DNA from: CAUZIR01 sp034421295
Lineage (GTDB): Bacteria; Chloroflexota; Dehalococcoidia; Lucifugimonadales; UBA2962
DNA length: 64,000 bases
Assembly (NCBI GenBank): GCA_034421295.1
Contig: DAOUKM010000003.1
Span: forward strand, 186,001 to 250,000
Direction: 5' to 3'
Positions 43,587 through 53,435 of this stretch are shown piece by piece; positions within the stretch are counted from its first letter, which is position 1, and each line of letters opens with the position of its first letter. A program made the translations under genes and the position numbers. The notes beneath the pieces are model-generated. The model was not told the origin of the DNA. It saw nothing but the letters and a program-made list of their open reading frames with translations, and ran no database searches.

Positions 43587-44969
43587 TTGATAGCAGTGAC
43601 TGATAGCGAGGCCCTCAGGCAATCAGCACTGCGTTATCTGTGGGTGCACAACCGCGATTGGGTCGAGATGGCCGAGTCGGGCGGCCCGCCGGTCATTGTC
43701 TCCGGGGATGGTGTGAGGGTTACCGATTCCGAAGGCAGGACGTGGATCGATGTCAATGGCGGCTACAGCTGCGTAAACGTAGGCTACGGTAGGGTGGAGA
43801 TAGCCGAAGCGGCGCACGCCCAGATGCTAAGGGCCAACTTCTGCCCGGTTGGTACGACGGCCCAGCCCGTAGTTGAGCTCGCGGCGAAGCTCGCGCAGCT
43901 CGCGCCCGGCGACCTGAATCGGGTGTTCCCTGTTTCCGGTGGCTCCGAGGCGAACGAAACCGCAATCAAGATCGCCAGGGCCTTCCACAGGCGCCAGGGC
44001 GAGACCGGCCGCTACCGGGTCATCAGCAGGAAGGGTTCCTACCATGGCATGACAGCCGGGGTCCTGTGGGCGGGCGACGGACCTTCGGCGCCCAAATCAG
44101 ACTTTGGGCCCGCCTACCCCGGCATGGTGCATGTGCCACAGCCCAACCCATACCGCTGCGAGCTGGGTGGTACCACCCCCTCCGAGTGTGCGGTGCTCTG
44201 CGCGCAGGCTGTTGAAGATGCGATCCTGCACTTTGGTCCTGACACGGTCGCGGCATTCATCGGCGAGCCGGTGGCCATACCTCAGGGGGCGCCAGTTCCC
44301 GGCAGCGAGTACTGGCCGATGGTGCGTGAGATCTGCAGTCGCTACGGCGTGGTGATGATAGTCGACGAGGTGGTTTGCGGTTTCGGCCGAACGGGCAGGA
44401 TGTTCGGCATGGAACGCTTCGGAGTAGTCCCGGACGTGATGACCGTGGCCAAGGGCATCATAAGCGCGTACATGCCTCTGGCGGCCGCAGTCGTCAGCGA
44501 CTCGATAGCCGACCGTTTCGGCGGTGGTGAAGACGTCCTCAGGCACGTGCTGACAAACAGCGGGCATCCCGTTGCCGCCGCTGCGGCGCTAAAGAATATC
44601 GAGATCATCGAGACAGAGGGCCTGGTTGATAATGCAGAGCAGGTGGGGTCCTACCTCAAGGAGCAGATGGAGAGCCTGATTATCGATCATCCCCTGGTCG
44701 GAGATGTCCGCGGCATAGGGATGTTCGTGGCGGTCGAACTCGTCTCGGATCGCTCTACCAGGGCCTCCTTCCCGTCGGACCAGGAGGTCGGAGAAAGACT
44801 CACGGAAAAGTTCCGCAAGCACGGACTCATCTTCAGGGCCAGGGGAAATCTGCTTCACTTTGCGCCCCCTCTGTGCCTGACGCGTCAAGACGCCGACGAA
44901 ATCGTCCATGCCGTCGACCTGGGACTCTGGGAGTTTGAGGGCGAGATGGGAATAGGGAGGCTGGCATGA
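43587..44969 (+). CDS. Class III PLP-dependent aminotransferase
   Basis: 460 residues. Fold-type I aminotransferase of class III: GGSEANETAIKIAR binds the phosphate, GSYHGMTAGV follows, IVDEVVCGFGRTGRMFG supplies the Asp that contacts the PLP nitrogen, and the Schiff-base Lys is in MTVAKGIISAYMPL. It ends with the RARGNLLHFAPPL region. The start is TTG with AGGAGAAG upstream. The substrate is probably an omega-amino compound or amine paired with pyruvate or oxoglutarate; not determinable here. Its stop overlaps the start of a paralogue. Confidence 0.9.
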   Translation: MIAVTDSEALRQSALRYLWVHNRDWVEMAESGGPPVIVSGDGVRVTDSEGRTWIDVNGGYSCVNVGYGRVEIAEAAHAQMLRANFCPVGTTAQPVVELAAKLAQLAPGDLNRVFPVSGGSEANETAIKIARAFHRRQGETGRYRVISRKGSYHGMTAGVLWAGDGPSAPKSDFGPAYPGMVHVPQPNPYRCELGGTTPSECAVLCAQAVEDAILHFGPDTVAAFIGEPVAIPQGAPVPGSEYWPMVREICSRYGVVMIVDEVVCGFGRTGRMFGMERFGVVPDVMTVAKGIISAYMPLAAAVVSDSIADRFGGGEDVLRHVLTNSGHPVAAAAALKNIEIIETEGLVDNAEQVGSYLKEQMESLIIDHPLVGDVRGIGMFVAVELVSDRSTRASFPSDQEVGERLTEKFRKHGLIFRARGNLLHFAPPLCLTRQDADEIVHAVDLGLWEFEGEMGIGRLA

Positions 44970-46339
44970 CGGTCAGTCAGGATCTGAGACAGTTAGCCCT
45001 TCGACACCTCTGGATGCAGGCGGGGGGCTGGATCGACATGGCGGAGGAGGGAGAACCCATCATCGTCTCGGAGGCCAGGGGCCTTACGATCGTCGATACA
45101 GACGGCCGAAGGTGGCTGGACGTTAATGGTGGCTACGCTTCAGTCACCGTCGGCTATGGTCGAACTGAGATCGCCGATGAGGTACTCAGGCAGATGGCCG
45201 AGCTCGCCTACTACCCGGAGCAAACCGTGGCTCCCTCTGCCGTGCGCCTCGCCGAGAGGATTGGACAGCTGGCCCCCGGAGACCTGGAGAGGTCCTGGCT
45301 GGTATCGGGAGGATCAGAGGCCAATGAGACGGCGATCAAGATGGCCAGGGCGTTCCACGCCCGGCGTGGTGCAGGGGACAGGTACAAGATCATCAGCCGG
45401 CGTGGCTCCTATCACGGTGCCACGGCCGGAGTGGCCTGGCTGGGACAATCGAGGGCCGGAGGGCCTCTGGGAGACTTCGAGCCCGCGCCCGCCGGCCTCG
45501 TCTACGCACCTCAGCCCAATCCTTATCGCTGCGAGTGTGGAGGGACGACGACCTCCGAATGCGCAAGGCTCTGCGCCGAGGCGGTCGAGCGGACAATCCT
45601 GGCAGAGGGCCCGGAAACGGTCGCCGCTCTGATTGGGGAACCGATCACCAGCTCCATGGGATCGATAGTGCCCGGTGAGGAATACTGGCCCATGGTGCGG
45701 TCGATCTGCGACAGGTACGGTGTATTGCTGATTGTCGACGAGGTCGTTTGCGGGTTCGGCCGGACCGGCAGGATGTTCGGCATAGATCACTTTGGCGTCG
45801 TGCCGGACCTTATGACGATGGCCAAGGGACTTGGGAGCAGCTATGTGCCGATCGGCTCGGTAGTGGCCACGCGAGAGGTGGCGGACGTGTTTGTCGGGGC
45901 AGGCAACGAGTTCCATGCGGCGCTTACGGCAGGGGGTCATCCCGTGGCGACCGCGGCGGCCCTGGTGAATATCGATATCATCGAGCGAGAGGGCCTGGTG
46001 GAGCGATCGGCCGAACTTGGGGGTTATTTTCTCGACCTTCTAAAGGATGTGGGCAGGTCTCACGCCCTGGTCGGCGATGTGCGGGGGATAGGGTTGCTAC
46101 TGGGCCTGGAGATAGTCAGCGACAGGCAGACAAAGGCAGGCTTTCCCGAGAACCTGAAGATAGCCGACCGGATGACCGACAAGTTCCGGAGACGCGGCCT
46201 TCTGCTGCGGATGCTCGGCCCCCAGGTGCTGCAGATGGCGCCGCCTCTATGCGTTACCCGCGACGAGATTGACGAGATAGTCGCGGCCGTCGACTCCTCC
46301 TTATCCGAGCTGGAGTCGGAACTGGCCTCCGCCGCCTGA
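44966..46339 (+). CDS. Class III PLP-dependent aminotransferase, paralogue
   Basis: 457 residues, starting in an ATGA overlap with the upstream gene. Same architecture and close similarity throughout: GGSEANETAIKMAR, GSYHGATAGV, IVDEVVCGFGRTGRMFG and Lys in MTMAKGLGSSYVPI. Co-translation of two paralogues suggests either a hetero-oligomer or two related substrates. purA follows 26 bases later and could be in the same transcript. Confidence 0.9.
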   Translation: MTVSQDLRQLALRHLWMQAGGWIDMAEEGEPIIVSEARGLTIVDTDGRRWLDVNGGYASVTVGYGRTEIADEVLRQMAELAYYPEQTVAPSAVRLAERIGQLAPGDLERSWLVSGGSEANETAIKMARAFHARRGAGDRYKIISRRGSYHGATAGVAWLGQSRAGGPLGDFEPAPAGLVYAPQPNPYRCECGGTTTSECARLCAEAVERTILAEGPETVAALIGEPITSSMGSIVPGEEYWPMVRSICDRYGVLLIVDEVVCGFGRTGRMFGIDHFGVVPDLMTMAKGLGSSYVPIGSVVATREVADVFVGAGNEFHAALTAGGHPVATAAALVNIDIIEREGLVERSAELGGYFLDLLKDVGRSHALVGDVRGIGLLLGLEIVSDRQTKAGFPENLKIADRMTDKFRRRGLLLRMLGPQVLQMAPPLCVTRDEIDEIVAAVDSSLSELESELASAA

Positions 46340-46364
46340 TCCGGAAGGGAACGGAAGGACTATC

Positions 46365-47651
46365 GTGCCGGCCTACGCCGTTTTGGGCGCCCAGTGGGGC
46401 GATGAGGGAAAGGGGAAGATCGTCGACTTCCTCTCCCGGCGGGCAGACGTCGTGGCCCGTTTCGCAGGCGGCAACAACGCGGGCCACACCGTCATCAACG
46501 ATCAGGGCCATTTCAGCCTGCACCAGGTGCCATCGGGCATCTTCTGGCCCCAGACGCTCAGCGTCATGGGCAGCGGTGTGGTGGTCAATCCGGATACACT
46601 TCTCGAGGAGATCGCTTCGCTCAAGGATCGAGGCGTGGATGTGGATGGTCGCCTGTATGTGAGCGAGCGAGCGCATCTGATCATGCCGCATCACATCGCG
46701 ATTGATCAGCTGTCGGAGGCGGCCAAGGGTCACAAGGCCATCGGAACCACCGGCCGCGGGATCGGACCGGCCTACTCAGACAAGGCTTCCCGCAACGGGC
46801 TCCGGACCGCGGACCTGCTGGACCTGGTTGCGCTCGAGCCGAGGCTCGCCTCGGTCCTTGAGCACGCGAACGCACTGATCACACGTGTGTACGGCGGCGA
46901 TCCGCTCTCCGTCGATTCGGCGTACGAGCGCTGCAGGGAGTGGAGCCATTCTCTGGCTCCGTACATCGGGCCCGTGGAGCACACCCTGCACGAGACGCTG
47001 GACCGTGGCGGCGTAGTGGTGCTGGAGGGTGCCCAGGGCGCCCTGCTCGACCTGGATCACGGGACATATCCGTACGTCACCTCGTCCAACCCGACCATAG
47101 GCGGGGCCTGCGTGGGACTCGGCCTGCATCCCAAGCAGATCACAGGCGTGGTCGGAGTGTTCAAGGCCTATTGCACCAGGGTTGGGTCCGGGCCGTTCCC
47201 AACCGAGCTTACCGGTGAGACGGGAGAACGCATTCGCTCGCTGGCCCAGGAGTTTGGCACCACCACCGGCAGGGCCAGGCGGGTGGGATGGTTCGACGCG
47301 GTGCTTGCCCGCTACTCCAGCCGGGTCAACGGCTACACCTCGAACGTGCTCACGCGACTTGACGTACTCGACAGCTTCGATTCGATCCGGGTCTGTACGG
47401 CCTACGAACTGGAAGGCGAAGTGATCGACGAGCCGCCCGGAGGACAGATCGCGCTTGAGAGATGCAGGCCCATTTACGAGGAGCATCCCGGCTGGGACCA
47501 GCCCACGGCCAGCGTCACCAAGTACGGGGACCTCCCGCCGCAGGCGACGGCCTACGTCGATAGGTTGGAAGAGTTGATAGGCAGCCCTATCGACATCATC
47601 TCGACCGGACCCCGCCGCGAAGAGGCGATAACGGTGCGTCCGATCGTCTAG
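46365..47651 (+). CDS. purA: Adenylosuccinate synthetase
   Basis: 428 residues. First step from IMP to AMP, using GTP and aspartate. Motifs: QWGDEGKGKIVD (P-loop-like, catalytic Asp), GGNNAGHTV (catalytic His), GTTGRGIGPAYSDK, and the Asp-binding TTTGRARRVGW segment. Full length for the family. GTG start at 46365 with GGAAGGGAACGGAAGG upstream. It ends convergent with dapA, 33 bases apart. Confidence 0.97.
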   Translation: MPAYAVLGAQWGDEGKGKIVDFLSRRADVVARFAGGNNAGHTVINDQGHFSLHQVPSGIFWPQTLSVMGSGVVVNPDTLLEEIASLKDRGVDVDGRLYVSERAHLIMPHHIAIDQLSEAAKGHKAIGTTGRGIGPAYSDKASRNGLRTADLLDLVALEPRLASVLEHANALITRVYGGDPLSVDSAYERCREWSHSLAPYIGPVEHTLHETLDRGGVVVLEGAQGALLDLDHGTYPYVTSSNPTIGGACVGLGLHPKQITGVVGVFKAYCTRVGSGPFPTELTGETGERIRSLAQEFGTTTGRARRVGWFDAVLARYSSRVNGYTSNVLTRLDVLDSFDSIRVCTAYELEGEVIDEPPGGQIALERCRPIYEEHPGWDQPTASVTKYGDLPPQATAYVDRLEELIGSPIDIISTGPRREEAITVRPIV

Positions 47652-47684
47652 CCCGCTGTCCTTCGCCGGCGGCCCGGACGGGAC

Positions 47685-48578
47685 CTAGCGGGCGGGAAGG
47701 TCGATGCTGTAGCGGTCGATGACCTCTTCGATTCGCGATGCCTGTTCCGTCGTCAGAGACACCAGCGGCAACCTGGGTATTCCCACTCTATAGCCGCGCC
47801 TGGCGACGGCATGCTTGATGGGGATCGGGTTGGAGACCGTGAAGATCACCTGGTTTAGCTCCAGCAGCCGTCGGTGCTCTGCCGCCGCAGCTTCGATCTC
47901 GCCCTCCAGGAGCATCCCGATCATGCCCTTTATCTGCTCGCCGACCAGGTGTGAGGCGACCGAGACGACTCCGTAGCCTCCGGCCGCCACTATGTAGAAG
48001 GTCTCATCATCGTTACCGCTCCAGACCCGAAAGTCACCACGAGCGGACTCGACGATCCGGGTGATCTGTCCGAGATCGCCTCCGGCCTCCTTGACGCCGA
48101 CTATGTTGTCGATCTCGCTCAGTCGGATGGTCGTTTCAGCCGCCATGTTCAGGCTCGTGCGGCCTGGCACGTTGTAGAGGATGCATGGTATGGAGACCTC
48201 CTCAGCAACCGCACGAAAGTGCCGGTACAGGCCCTCTTGAGGTGGCTTGTTGTAGGAAGGCACCACCAGCAGGACCGCGTCCGCGCCTTCCCGCTCGGCG
48301 TCCCGGCTGTTGGCGATGCTCTCGGCCGTGTCGTTGGTGCCGGTCCCGGCGATCACCGCCGCACTGTCGCCGACGGCGGCCTTAACCGCCCGGTATAGCC
48401 CCAGGCGCTCCTCGGCGGTCAGGGTGGGTGACTCCCCGGTGGTGCCCGTGACCACCAGCCCCTCGCTGCCCGAACTCACCAGTGCCCTGGCCAGAAGGGC
48501 GGACTCTTCGTAGTCGACCTGTCCTTCGTCGTCGAAGGGTGTGATCATCGCCGTGATCACTCGTCCAAGCTCGGTCAT
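47685..48578 (-). CDS. dapA: 4-hydroxy-tetrahydrodipicolinate synthase
   Basis: 297 residues. Condenses pyruvate with aspartate semialdehyde in the lysine/diaminopimelate pathway. Schiff-base Lys in IVGVKEAGGD, TGTTGESPTL pyruvate site, and ILYNVPGRT with the catalytic Tyr. ATG start. Last gene of the rpsO-pnp-dapB-asd-dapA group, 47 bases after asd. Confidence 0.96.
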   Translation of the reverse strand: MTELGRVITAMITPFDDEGQVDYEESALLARALVSSGSEGLVVTGTTGESPTLTAEERLGLYRAVKAAVGDSAAVIAGTGTNDTAESIANSRDAEREGADAVLLVVPSYNKPPQEGLYRHFRAVAEEVSIPCILYNVPGRTSLNMAAETTIRLSEIDNIVGVKEAGGDLGQITRIVESARGDFRVWSGNDDETFYIVAAGGYGVVSVASHLVGEQIKGMIGMLLEGEIEAAAAEHRRLLELNQVIFTVSNPIPIKHAVARRGYRVGIPRLPLVSLTTEQASRIEEVIDRYSIDLPAR

Positions 48579-48625
48579 CGTATCCTTCCAATTCGCCCCG
48601 GAGTGCGATGCCCATCGCCCGGGAT

Positions 48626-49651
48626 CTAGTTCCGCGGCCTGACCATCTCCCGGCGGATCATCTCCTCGGCAATCTGCATGGCGTTTAGGGCAGCTCCCTT
48701 GCGCAGATTATCGCTGGAAATCCACAGTGCCAGGCCCCGCGGGTGTGAAGCGTCGGCCCTGACGCGGCCCACGAGCACATCATCCTCGCCCGCCGACAGC
48801 ACCGGCGTAGGATAGCTGGGCGCATCCGGGTCGTCCACGACCCTTACACCCGGATAGGCGGCAAGGCATGCCCGGGCCTCGGCCGGGTCGACCGTCTCGG
48901 CCAATTCGACCTGCACGGCCTCGGAGTGGCCGACCCTCACCGGTACCCTCACGCAAGTGGCGGAAACGGGCAGGTCCGGCCGATGGAGGATCTTGCGCGT
49001 CTCCTCTAGCATCTTGCGCTCCTCGCGCGTGTATCCGTCCGATCCGAAATCGTCTATATGGGGAAGGGCGTTGAAGGCGATCTGGTGGGGATAGACGACG
49101 GGTTCGGCCTGGTCCCCGGCCAGTAACGCTTCGCTCTGCACCCGCAGTTCCTCCAGGGCCGCCGCGCCGGTTCCGGACACGGACTGGTAGGTGGCGACCA
49201 CCACGCGCTCGACCCTGCTGAGATTGCCCAGCGCGTCGAGGATCATCACCAGGGGGGTCGTAGAGCAGTTGGGTATCGAAACGATTCCCTCATGTGAATC
49301 CAGATCGTCGGCGTTGACCTCGGGCACCACCAGGGGCACCTTCGGCTCCATGCGAAAAGCCGAACTGTCGTCTATTGCCACCGCTCCCAGCTCGGCCGCC
49401 CTGGCCGCGACCCTCCTGCTGACTTCGGTCGTGGCGGAGACGAACACGAAGTCGGAGGTCTCGAGCGCCTCGTCGCTTACGGGCTCCACGGCGTGGTCCT
49501 GTCCGTCGACCAGGACGCTAGAACCCACCGAACGGGGAGAGGCGCACAGACGTAACCTGGCCACCGGGAAGCGGCGCTCGCCGATCATCGACAGAAACAC
49601 GCGGCCGACGGCGCCGGTTGCGCCTACGACGGCTATGTTGAGTCCGGTCAT
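48626..49651 (-). CDS. asd: Aspartate-semialdehyde dehydrogenase
   Basis: 341 residues. NADP-binding GATGAVGRVF at the N-terminus, active-site Cys in SIPNCSTTPL, substrate-binding Arg/His in VRVPVRVGHSEAV. Makes aspartate semialdehyde for lysine, threonine and methionine. ATG start. It lies between dapB and dapA, supplying the DapA substrate. Confidence 0.96.
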   Translation of the reverse strand: MTGLNIAVVGATGAVGRVFLSMIGERRFPVARLRLCASPRSVGSSVLVDGQDHAVEPVSDEALETSDFVFVSATTEVSRRVAARAAELGAVAIDDSSAFRMEPKVPLVVPEVNADDLDSHEGIVSIPNCSTTPLVMILDALGNLSRVERVVVATYQSVSGTGAAALEELRVQSEALLAGDQAEPVVYPHQIAFNALPHIDDFGSDGYTREERKMLEETRKILHRPDLPVSATCVRVPVRVGHSEAVQVELAETVDPAEARACLAAYPGVRVVDDPDAPSYPTPVLSAGEDDVLVGRVRADASHPRGLALWISSDNLRKGAALNAMQIAEEMIRREMVRPRN

Positions 49652-49690
49652 GCGACTTGGCCTTGAGCTTTCCGGGGCCGGATTGAGGGG

Positions 49691-50494
49691 CTAGCGCAGG
49701 CCCAGTACCTGCTCCAGGCCGACCGTCAGTCCCGGGCCCTTCACCGCAGCCCGCACAGCAGCGATCACGCCGGGCATGAAGCTGGTGCGATCGATCGACT
49801 CGTGGCGCATGGTGAGGGTCTGCCCCGGCGCGGCAAGCACGAGTTCGTGGTTGGCCACTCTGCCCGGCAGCCTGGCGCTGTGTATGGTTACTCCGCCGAT
49901 TTCTCCGCCCCTGGTGCCCGGTATCGTCTCTTTGTCCGGGACCGGGGCCTTCATGGGGCCACCTCTCCCTTCGACCACCGCTCTCGCTATTGCCATGGCC
50001 GTGCCCGATGGAGCGTCGATCTTCTTCTCGTGGTGCGTCTCAATCAGGTCGGCGTACTCGAAGAATCGTGCGGCGACCCTGGCCAGGTGCGTCATCAGAA
50101 CCGCGCCGACCGCAAAGTTCGGTACCACGACTATGCCAACCGAGTGCCGCTCAGCCAGGACACGGGCTTCCCCTACGGTGGAGTCCGGTACGCCCGACGA
50201 ACCGATGACCACACCAACCCCCCGTGGCGCCGCCGTTCTGATGGCGGCCAGGGCACCCTCGGCCGTGGTCACGTCCACGACTACGTCTGCGTCACCCAGC
50301 GCGTCGGACAGCGATCTGGCCAGCGGGATACGGCCCCCGCCACCTGGCAGGGGCAGGCTATCGCTGTCCGCAGCCAGGTCGGCGGCTCCGGTAGGCAGGG
50401 TGTCTGCCTCATTCGTCAGCGCGTCCAGAATCTGGACGCCCATGCGGCCCAGAGCCCCCTGGACAACTACCCGGATGGGGACAACCGCGCTCAT
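49691..50494 (-). CDS. dapB: 4-hydroxy-tetrahydrodipicolinate reductase
   Basis: 267 residues. N-terminal nucleotide-binding GALGRMG, catalytic ETHHEKKIDAPSGTA (His and Lys) at the centre, and C-terminal HESIDRTSFMPGV. Reduces the DapA product. Its start follows the pnp stop by 12 bases, indicating co-transcription with pnp. Confidence 0.96.
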   Translation of the reverse strand: MSAVVPIRVVVQGALGRMGVQILDALTNEADTLPTGAADLAADSDSLPLPGGGGRIPLARSLSDALGDADVVVDVTTAEGALAAIRTAAPRGVGVVIGSSGVPDSTVGEARVLAERHSVGIVVVPNFAVGAVLMTHLARVAARFFEYADLIETHHEKKIDAPSGTAMAIARAVVEGRGGPMKAPVPDKETIPGTRGGEIGGVTIHSARLPGRVANHELVLAAPGQTLTMRHESIDRTSFMPGVIAAVRAAVKGPGLTVGLEQVLGLR

Positions 50495-50506
50495 CGGTCG
50501 ACCGGG

Positions 50507-52768
50507 CTAACCGCGCCGCGGTCCGCGTCCACCTCCACCGCCGCGGTGGCCGCCACCGGGCCTGCCTCCACGGCCCCTGCCGCCTCTCCGATCGGCTCCT
50601 CCCCGGTAGCCTCCACCTCCACCACGTCGCTCGCTGCCCCGGTCGAAGCGTCCCCCCTGGCCGCCGTTCTCACTGCCGTTGCCCTCAAGGCCCACGCCAT
50701 CGCCGGTCAGCAGGGCCCTGCGAGACAGGCTGATGCGACCCGTGGAGTCGACGTCCTTTACGATCACGGTGATCTCGTCGCCCACTGAGACCACGTCCTC
50801 GACGCTGGGGACCCGGTAGTCGGCCAGTTCACTTATGTGGACCATACCGTCCTTGCCGGGGAGTATTTCCACGAAGGCACCGAAATCGAGCGTCTTTACA
50901 ACCTTGCCGGTGTAGACCTCTCCCACCTGGGCGTCCCTGGTAAGCGCCTCAATCATCTTGACGGCCTTCTGGGCTGACTCCTCGTCAACCGCGCCGATCA
51001 GGATCTCGCCATCGTCCTGTACGTCGACGGAGGCTCCGGTCTCCTCGATGATTCCCCGGATGACCTTGCCGCCGGGTCCGATCACTGCGCCGATCTTGTC
51101 GACCGGGATGCTCACCCGGGTGATGCGCGGGGCAAATGGGCTGACCTCGGTCCTGGGCTCGGCGATCGCCTCGGCCATCGCATCGAGAATGCGCACCCTG
51201 GCGTCCCTCGCCTGGCTGAGGGCGGCCTGGATCACGTCGGACCCGATACCCTTGACCTTCATGTCGAGCTGGATGGCGGTGATCCCCTCATGGGTGCCGG
51301 CGACCTTAAAGTCCATGTCGCCGATGTGGTCCTCCTTGCCCTGTATGTCGGTCAGGGCCAGCCATCCATCCCCTTCGCCGGTGATCAGTCCTATCGAAAT
51401 GCCTGCAACCGGAGCTCTGATGGGAACGCCCGCGTCCATTAGCGACAGGGTTGCCGCGCAGACGGATGCCATCGAGGAGCTGCCGTTGCTTCCCAGGATC
51501 TCCGATACCACTCGAACCGTGTAGGGGAATTCTTCCTCGGTCGGCAGCACGGGTACGATGGCCCTCTCGGCCAGGGCTCCGTGCCCGATCTCCCTGCGGC
51601 CCGGCGAACCCACCCTCTTGGTCTCGCCAGTCGAATAGGGCGGGAAGTTGTAGTGCAGCATGAAGCGCTTGCTCTCGCGCGGGTTGATGTTGTCGAGCTT
51701 CTGCGCGTCCCCCACCGAGCCCAGGGTCACTATTCCAAGGGCTTGGGTCTCTCCTCTCTGGAACAGTCCCGTGCCATGTGTGCGGGGCAGCAGTCCTACC
51801 TCCGCCGAGAGGGCTCTGATCTCGGTGGGGTTGCGTCCGTCGGGCCTTACGCCCTGCAGCATTCTCCGTCGAAACTCGCCGTCCACCAGCGACTCGAAGG
51901 AGTCCTTGACGTCACGCGGCTCGAAATCGTCGGCCAGCTCGGCGATCAGTTCTTCCCGGAGTTCGTTTATCCGGGAGGTGTCCTTGTCGGGCGATATGGA
52001 GTGCTCGATCGCCTGGTCCAGCTTGCCGTCGACCATCGATGCGATCTTCTCGGCCAGACCCTCCGGCGCGGCTGGTGCGCTGAACTCTGCCTTCTGTTTG
52101 CCGTGCTGAGCGGCGATCTGTTCCTGCAGGTCCACCAGCCGCAGGTTCTGTTCCTGGCCCAGTTCGATGGCGCGGAAGATAGACTCCTCGTCGAGTTCGC
52201 TGGCCCCGGCCTCGATCATCATCACCCCGTCCCTGGAGCCGGCGACGATCAGGTCCAGTCTGCTGCGCTCGATCTCTTCGAAGGTCGGGTTGATGACCAG
52301 CTTGCCGTCGACATGTCCGACCCTTGTCGCGCCGAGCGGTCCCCCAAACGGTATGTCCGATAGCGTCACCGCCAGGGATGCCCCGTTGATGGAGATTATG
52401 TCCAGCGGGTTCTCAAGGTCCGCCGAGAGAGGTGTGGTTATCACCTGCACCTCATTGCGGAACCCCTTCGGAAACAGGGGCCGCAGCGGCCTGTCGGTCA
52501 GCCGGCAGATCAGGATCGCATCCGTGCTCGGGCGACCCTCACGCCGAAAGAAGCTGCCCGGTATCTTGCCCCGCGCATACATGCGCTCCTCGAAATCGAT
52601 GGTGAGGGGGAAAAAGCCTATCCCCTCCCTGGGCTTGGACATCGTGGCCGTCACGAGCAGCACGGAGTCGCCGTACGTAAGGACGGCCGATCCTCCAGCC
52701 TGTTGGGCGAGCTTCCCGGTTTCAACCGTGAGCGTGCGGCCGCCCAACTGCAGTTCAAATGTAGACAA
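50507..52768 (-). CDS. pnp: Polynucleotide phosphorylase with RGG-rich tail
   Basis: 753 residues. Two RNase PH-like halves (FFRREGRPSTDAILICRLTD; GTGLFQRGETQALGIVTLGS), then KH (IGPGGKVIRGIIEETGASVD) and S1 (GEVYTGKVVKTLDFGAFVEI) RNA-binding domains. After the S1 domain a disordered Gly/Arg tail of about 45 residues (GGRFDRGSERRGGGGGYRGG and on) is longer and more RGG-like than in E. coli PNPase. Phosphorolytic 3'-5' RNA decay. The start is TTG 52768 with AGAGAGG upstream. It follows rpsO by about 200 bases. Confidence 0.96.
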   Translation of the reverse strand: MSTFELQLGGRTLTVETGKLAQQAGGSAVLTYGDSVLLVTATMSKPREGIGFFPLTIDFEERMYARGKIPGSFFRREGRPSTDAILICRLTDRPLRPLFPKGFRNEVQVITTPLSADLENPLDIISINGASLAVTLSDIPFGGPLGATRVGHVDGKLVINPTFEEIERSRLDLIVAGSRDGVMMIEAGASELDEESIFRAIELGQEQNLRLVDLQEQIAAQHGKQKAEFSAPAAPEGLAEKIASMVDGKLDQAIEHSISPDKDTSRINELREELIAELADDFEPRDVKDSFESLVDGEFRRRMLQGVRPDGRNPTEIRALSAEVGLLPRTHGTGLFQRGETQALGIVTLGSVGDAQKLDNINPRESKRFMLHYNFPPYSTGETKRVGSPGRREIGHGALAERAIVPVLPTEEEFPYTVRVVSEILGSNGSSSMASVCAATLSLMDAGVPIRAPVAGISIGLITGEGDGWLALTDIQGKEDHIGDMDFKVAGTHEGITAIQLDMKVKGIGSDVIQAALSQARDARVRILDAMAEAIAEPRTEVSPFAPRITRVSIPVDKIGAVIGPGGKVIRGIIEETGASVDVQDDGEILIGAVDEESAQKAVKMIEALTRDAQVGEVYTGKVVKTLDFGAFVEILPGKDGMVHISELADYRVPSVEDVVSVGDEITVIVKDVDSTGRISLSRRALLTGDGVGLEGNGSENGGQGGRFDRGSERRGGGGGYRGGADRRGGRGRGGRPGGGHRGGGGGRGPRRG

Positions 52769-52971
52769 AACGTACCTCTCTTCTCTTCCTACCTGCCGCC
52801 CGGGACCTGTGGGTATATTTGGGGCCGGGGCCTGCGGGCGTCATGAGGCCGCCCGCCTGAGTGGGATAGCTGTGTGGGATGGGTGTTTGGAGTGTGAGTA
52901 ACTGTGCTAGGTGTGTCGGGGGTGCTGACTTGGGGGTGGAGGTGCCTGGGGGGATCGCAACTGAAGGGCTG

Positions 52972-53241
52972 CTATTTTCGCAAGCCCAGCCTACCGATCA
53001 GCGAACGATAGCGGTCGACGTCCTCGCGGTTTAGGTATCTGAGCAGCCTTCTGCGTCGTCCTACCAGCTTGAGGAGACCCCGCCGGGTCGATTCGTCGTG
53101 GTTGTGGGTTCTCAGATGGTCGGTGAGCGTCACGATCCTGTCCGTCAGTTGCGCGACCTGCACCTCGGTTGAACCGGTGTCACTTTCGTGGATCCGGTAC
53201 TGTTCCCGAATCTCTCTCTTTCGATCTGCGTCTAAGTACAT
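52972..53241 (-). CDS. rpsO: Ribosomal protein S15
   Basis: 89 residues, full length. Contains IHESDTGSTEVQVAQLTDRI and HDESTRRGLLKLVGRRRRLL, RYLNREDVDRY: the S15 signature that binds 16S helix 22/central domain. ATG with AGGA upstream. First gene of the rpsO-pnp-dap group, with a good promoter at 53335-53364. rpsO-pnp linkage is conserved in bacteria and S15 often autoregulates. Confidence 0.98.
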   Translation of the reverse strand: MYLDADRKREIREQYRIHESDTGSTEVQVAQLTDRIVTLTDHLRTHNHDESTRRGLLKLVGRRRRLLRYLNREDVDRYRSLIGRLGLRK

Positions 53242-53334
53242 ATTTCCTGAAGGTCAGCGTTGCAGGGGATAGGGCCATGTCCGACTGCTCCGATTGTTGG
53301 GAGCGGTACGGTTGGCCCGGCCATACAGACTGGC

Positions 53335-53364
53335 ATTCTAGCATATACGGTACCGTAGCGACAA
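53335..53364 (-). promoter_or_regulatory. Promoter of rpsO-pnp operon
   Basis: On the minus strand TTGTCG (53364-53359), 18 bases, then TAGAAT (53340-53335) preceded by TGC, an extended -10. The transcript would start about 85 bases before the rpsO ATG. Confidence 0.55.
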
Positions 53365-53426
53365 TCGATCGTCGGGCCATGCGCCCGAGTGCTTAGGCGT
53401 CCGTGCGGGCCCGCGCAGGTCCGGCG

Positions 53427-53435
53427 TGGTATACT
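53427..53435 (+). promoter_or_regulatory. Extended -10 promoter of rpsB operon
   Basis: TGGTATACT forms a TGnTATACT extended -10 box; no good -35 is seen. It gives a leader of about 105 nt before rpsB and is divergent from the rpsO promoter about 70 bases away. Confidence 0.45.
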
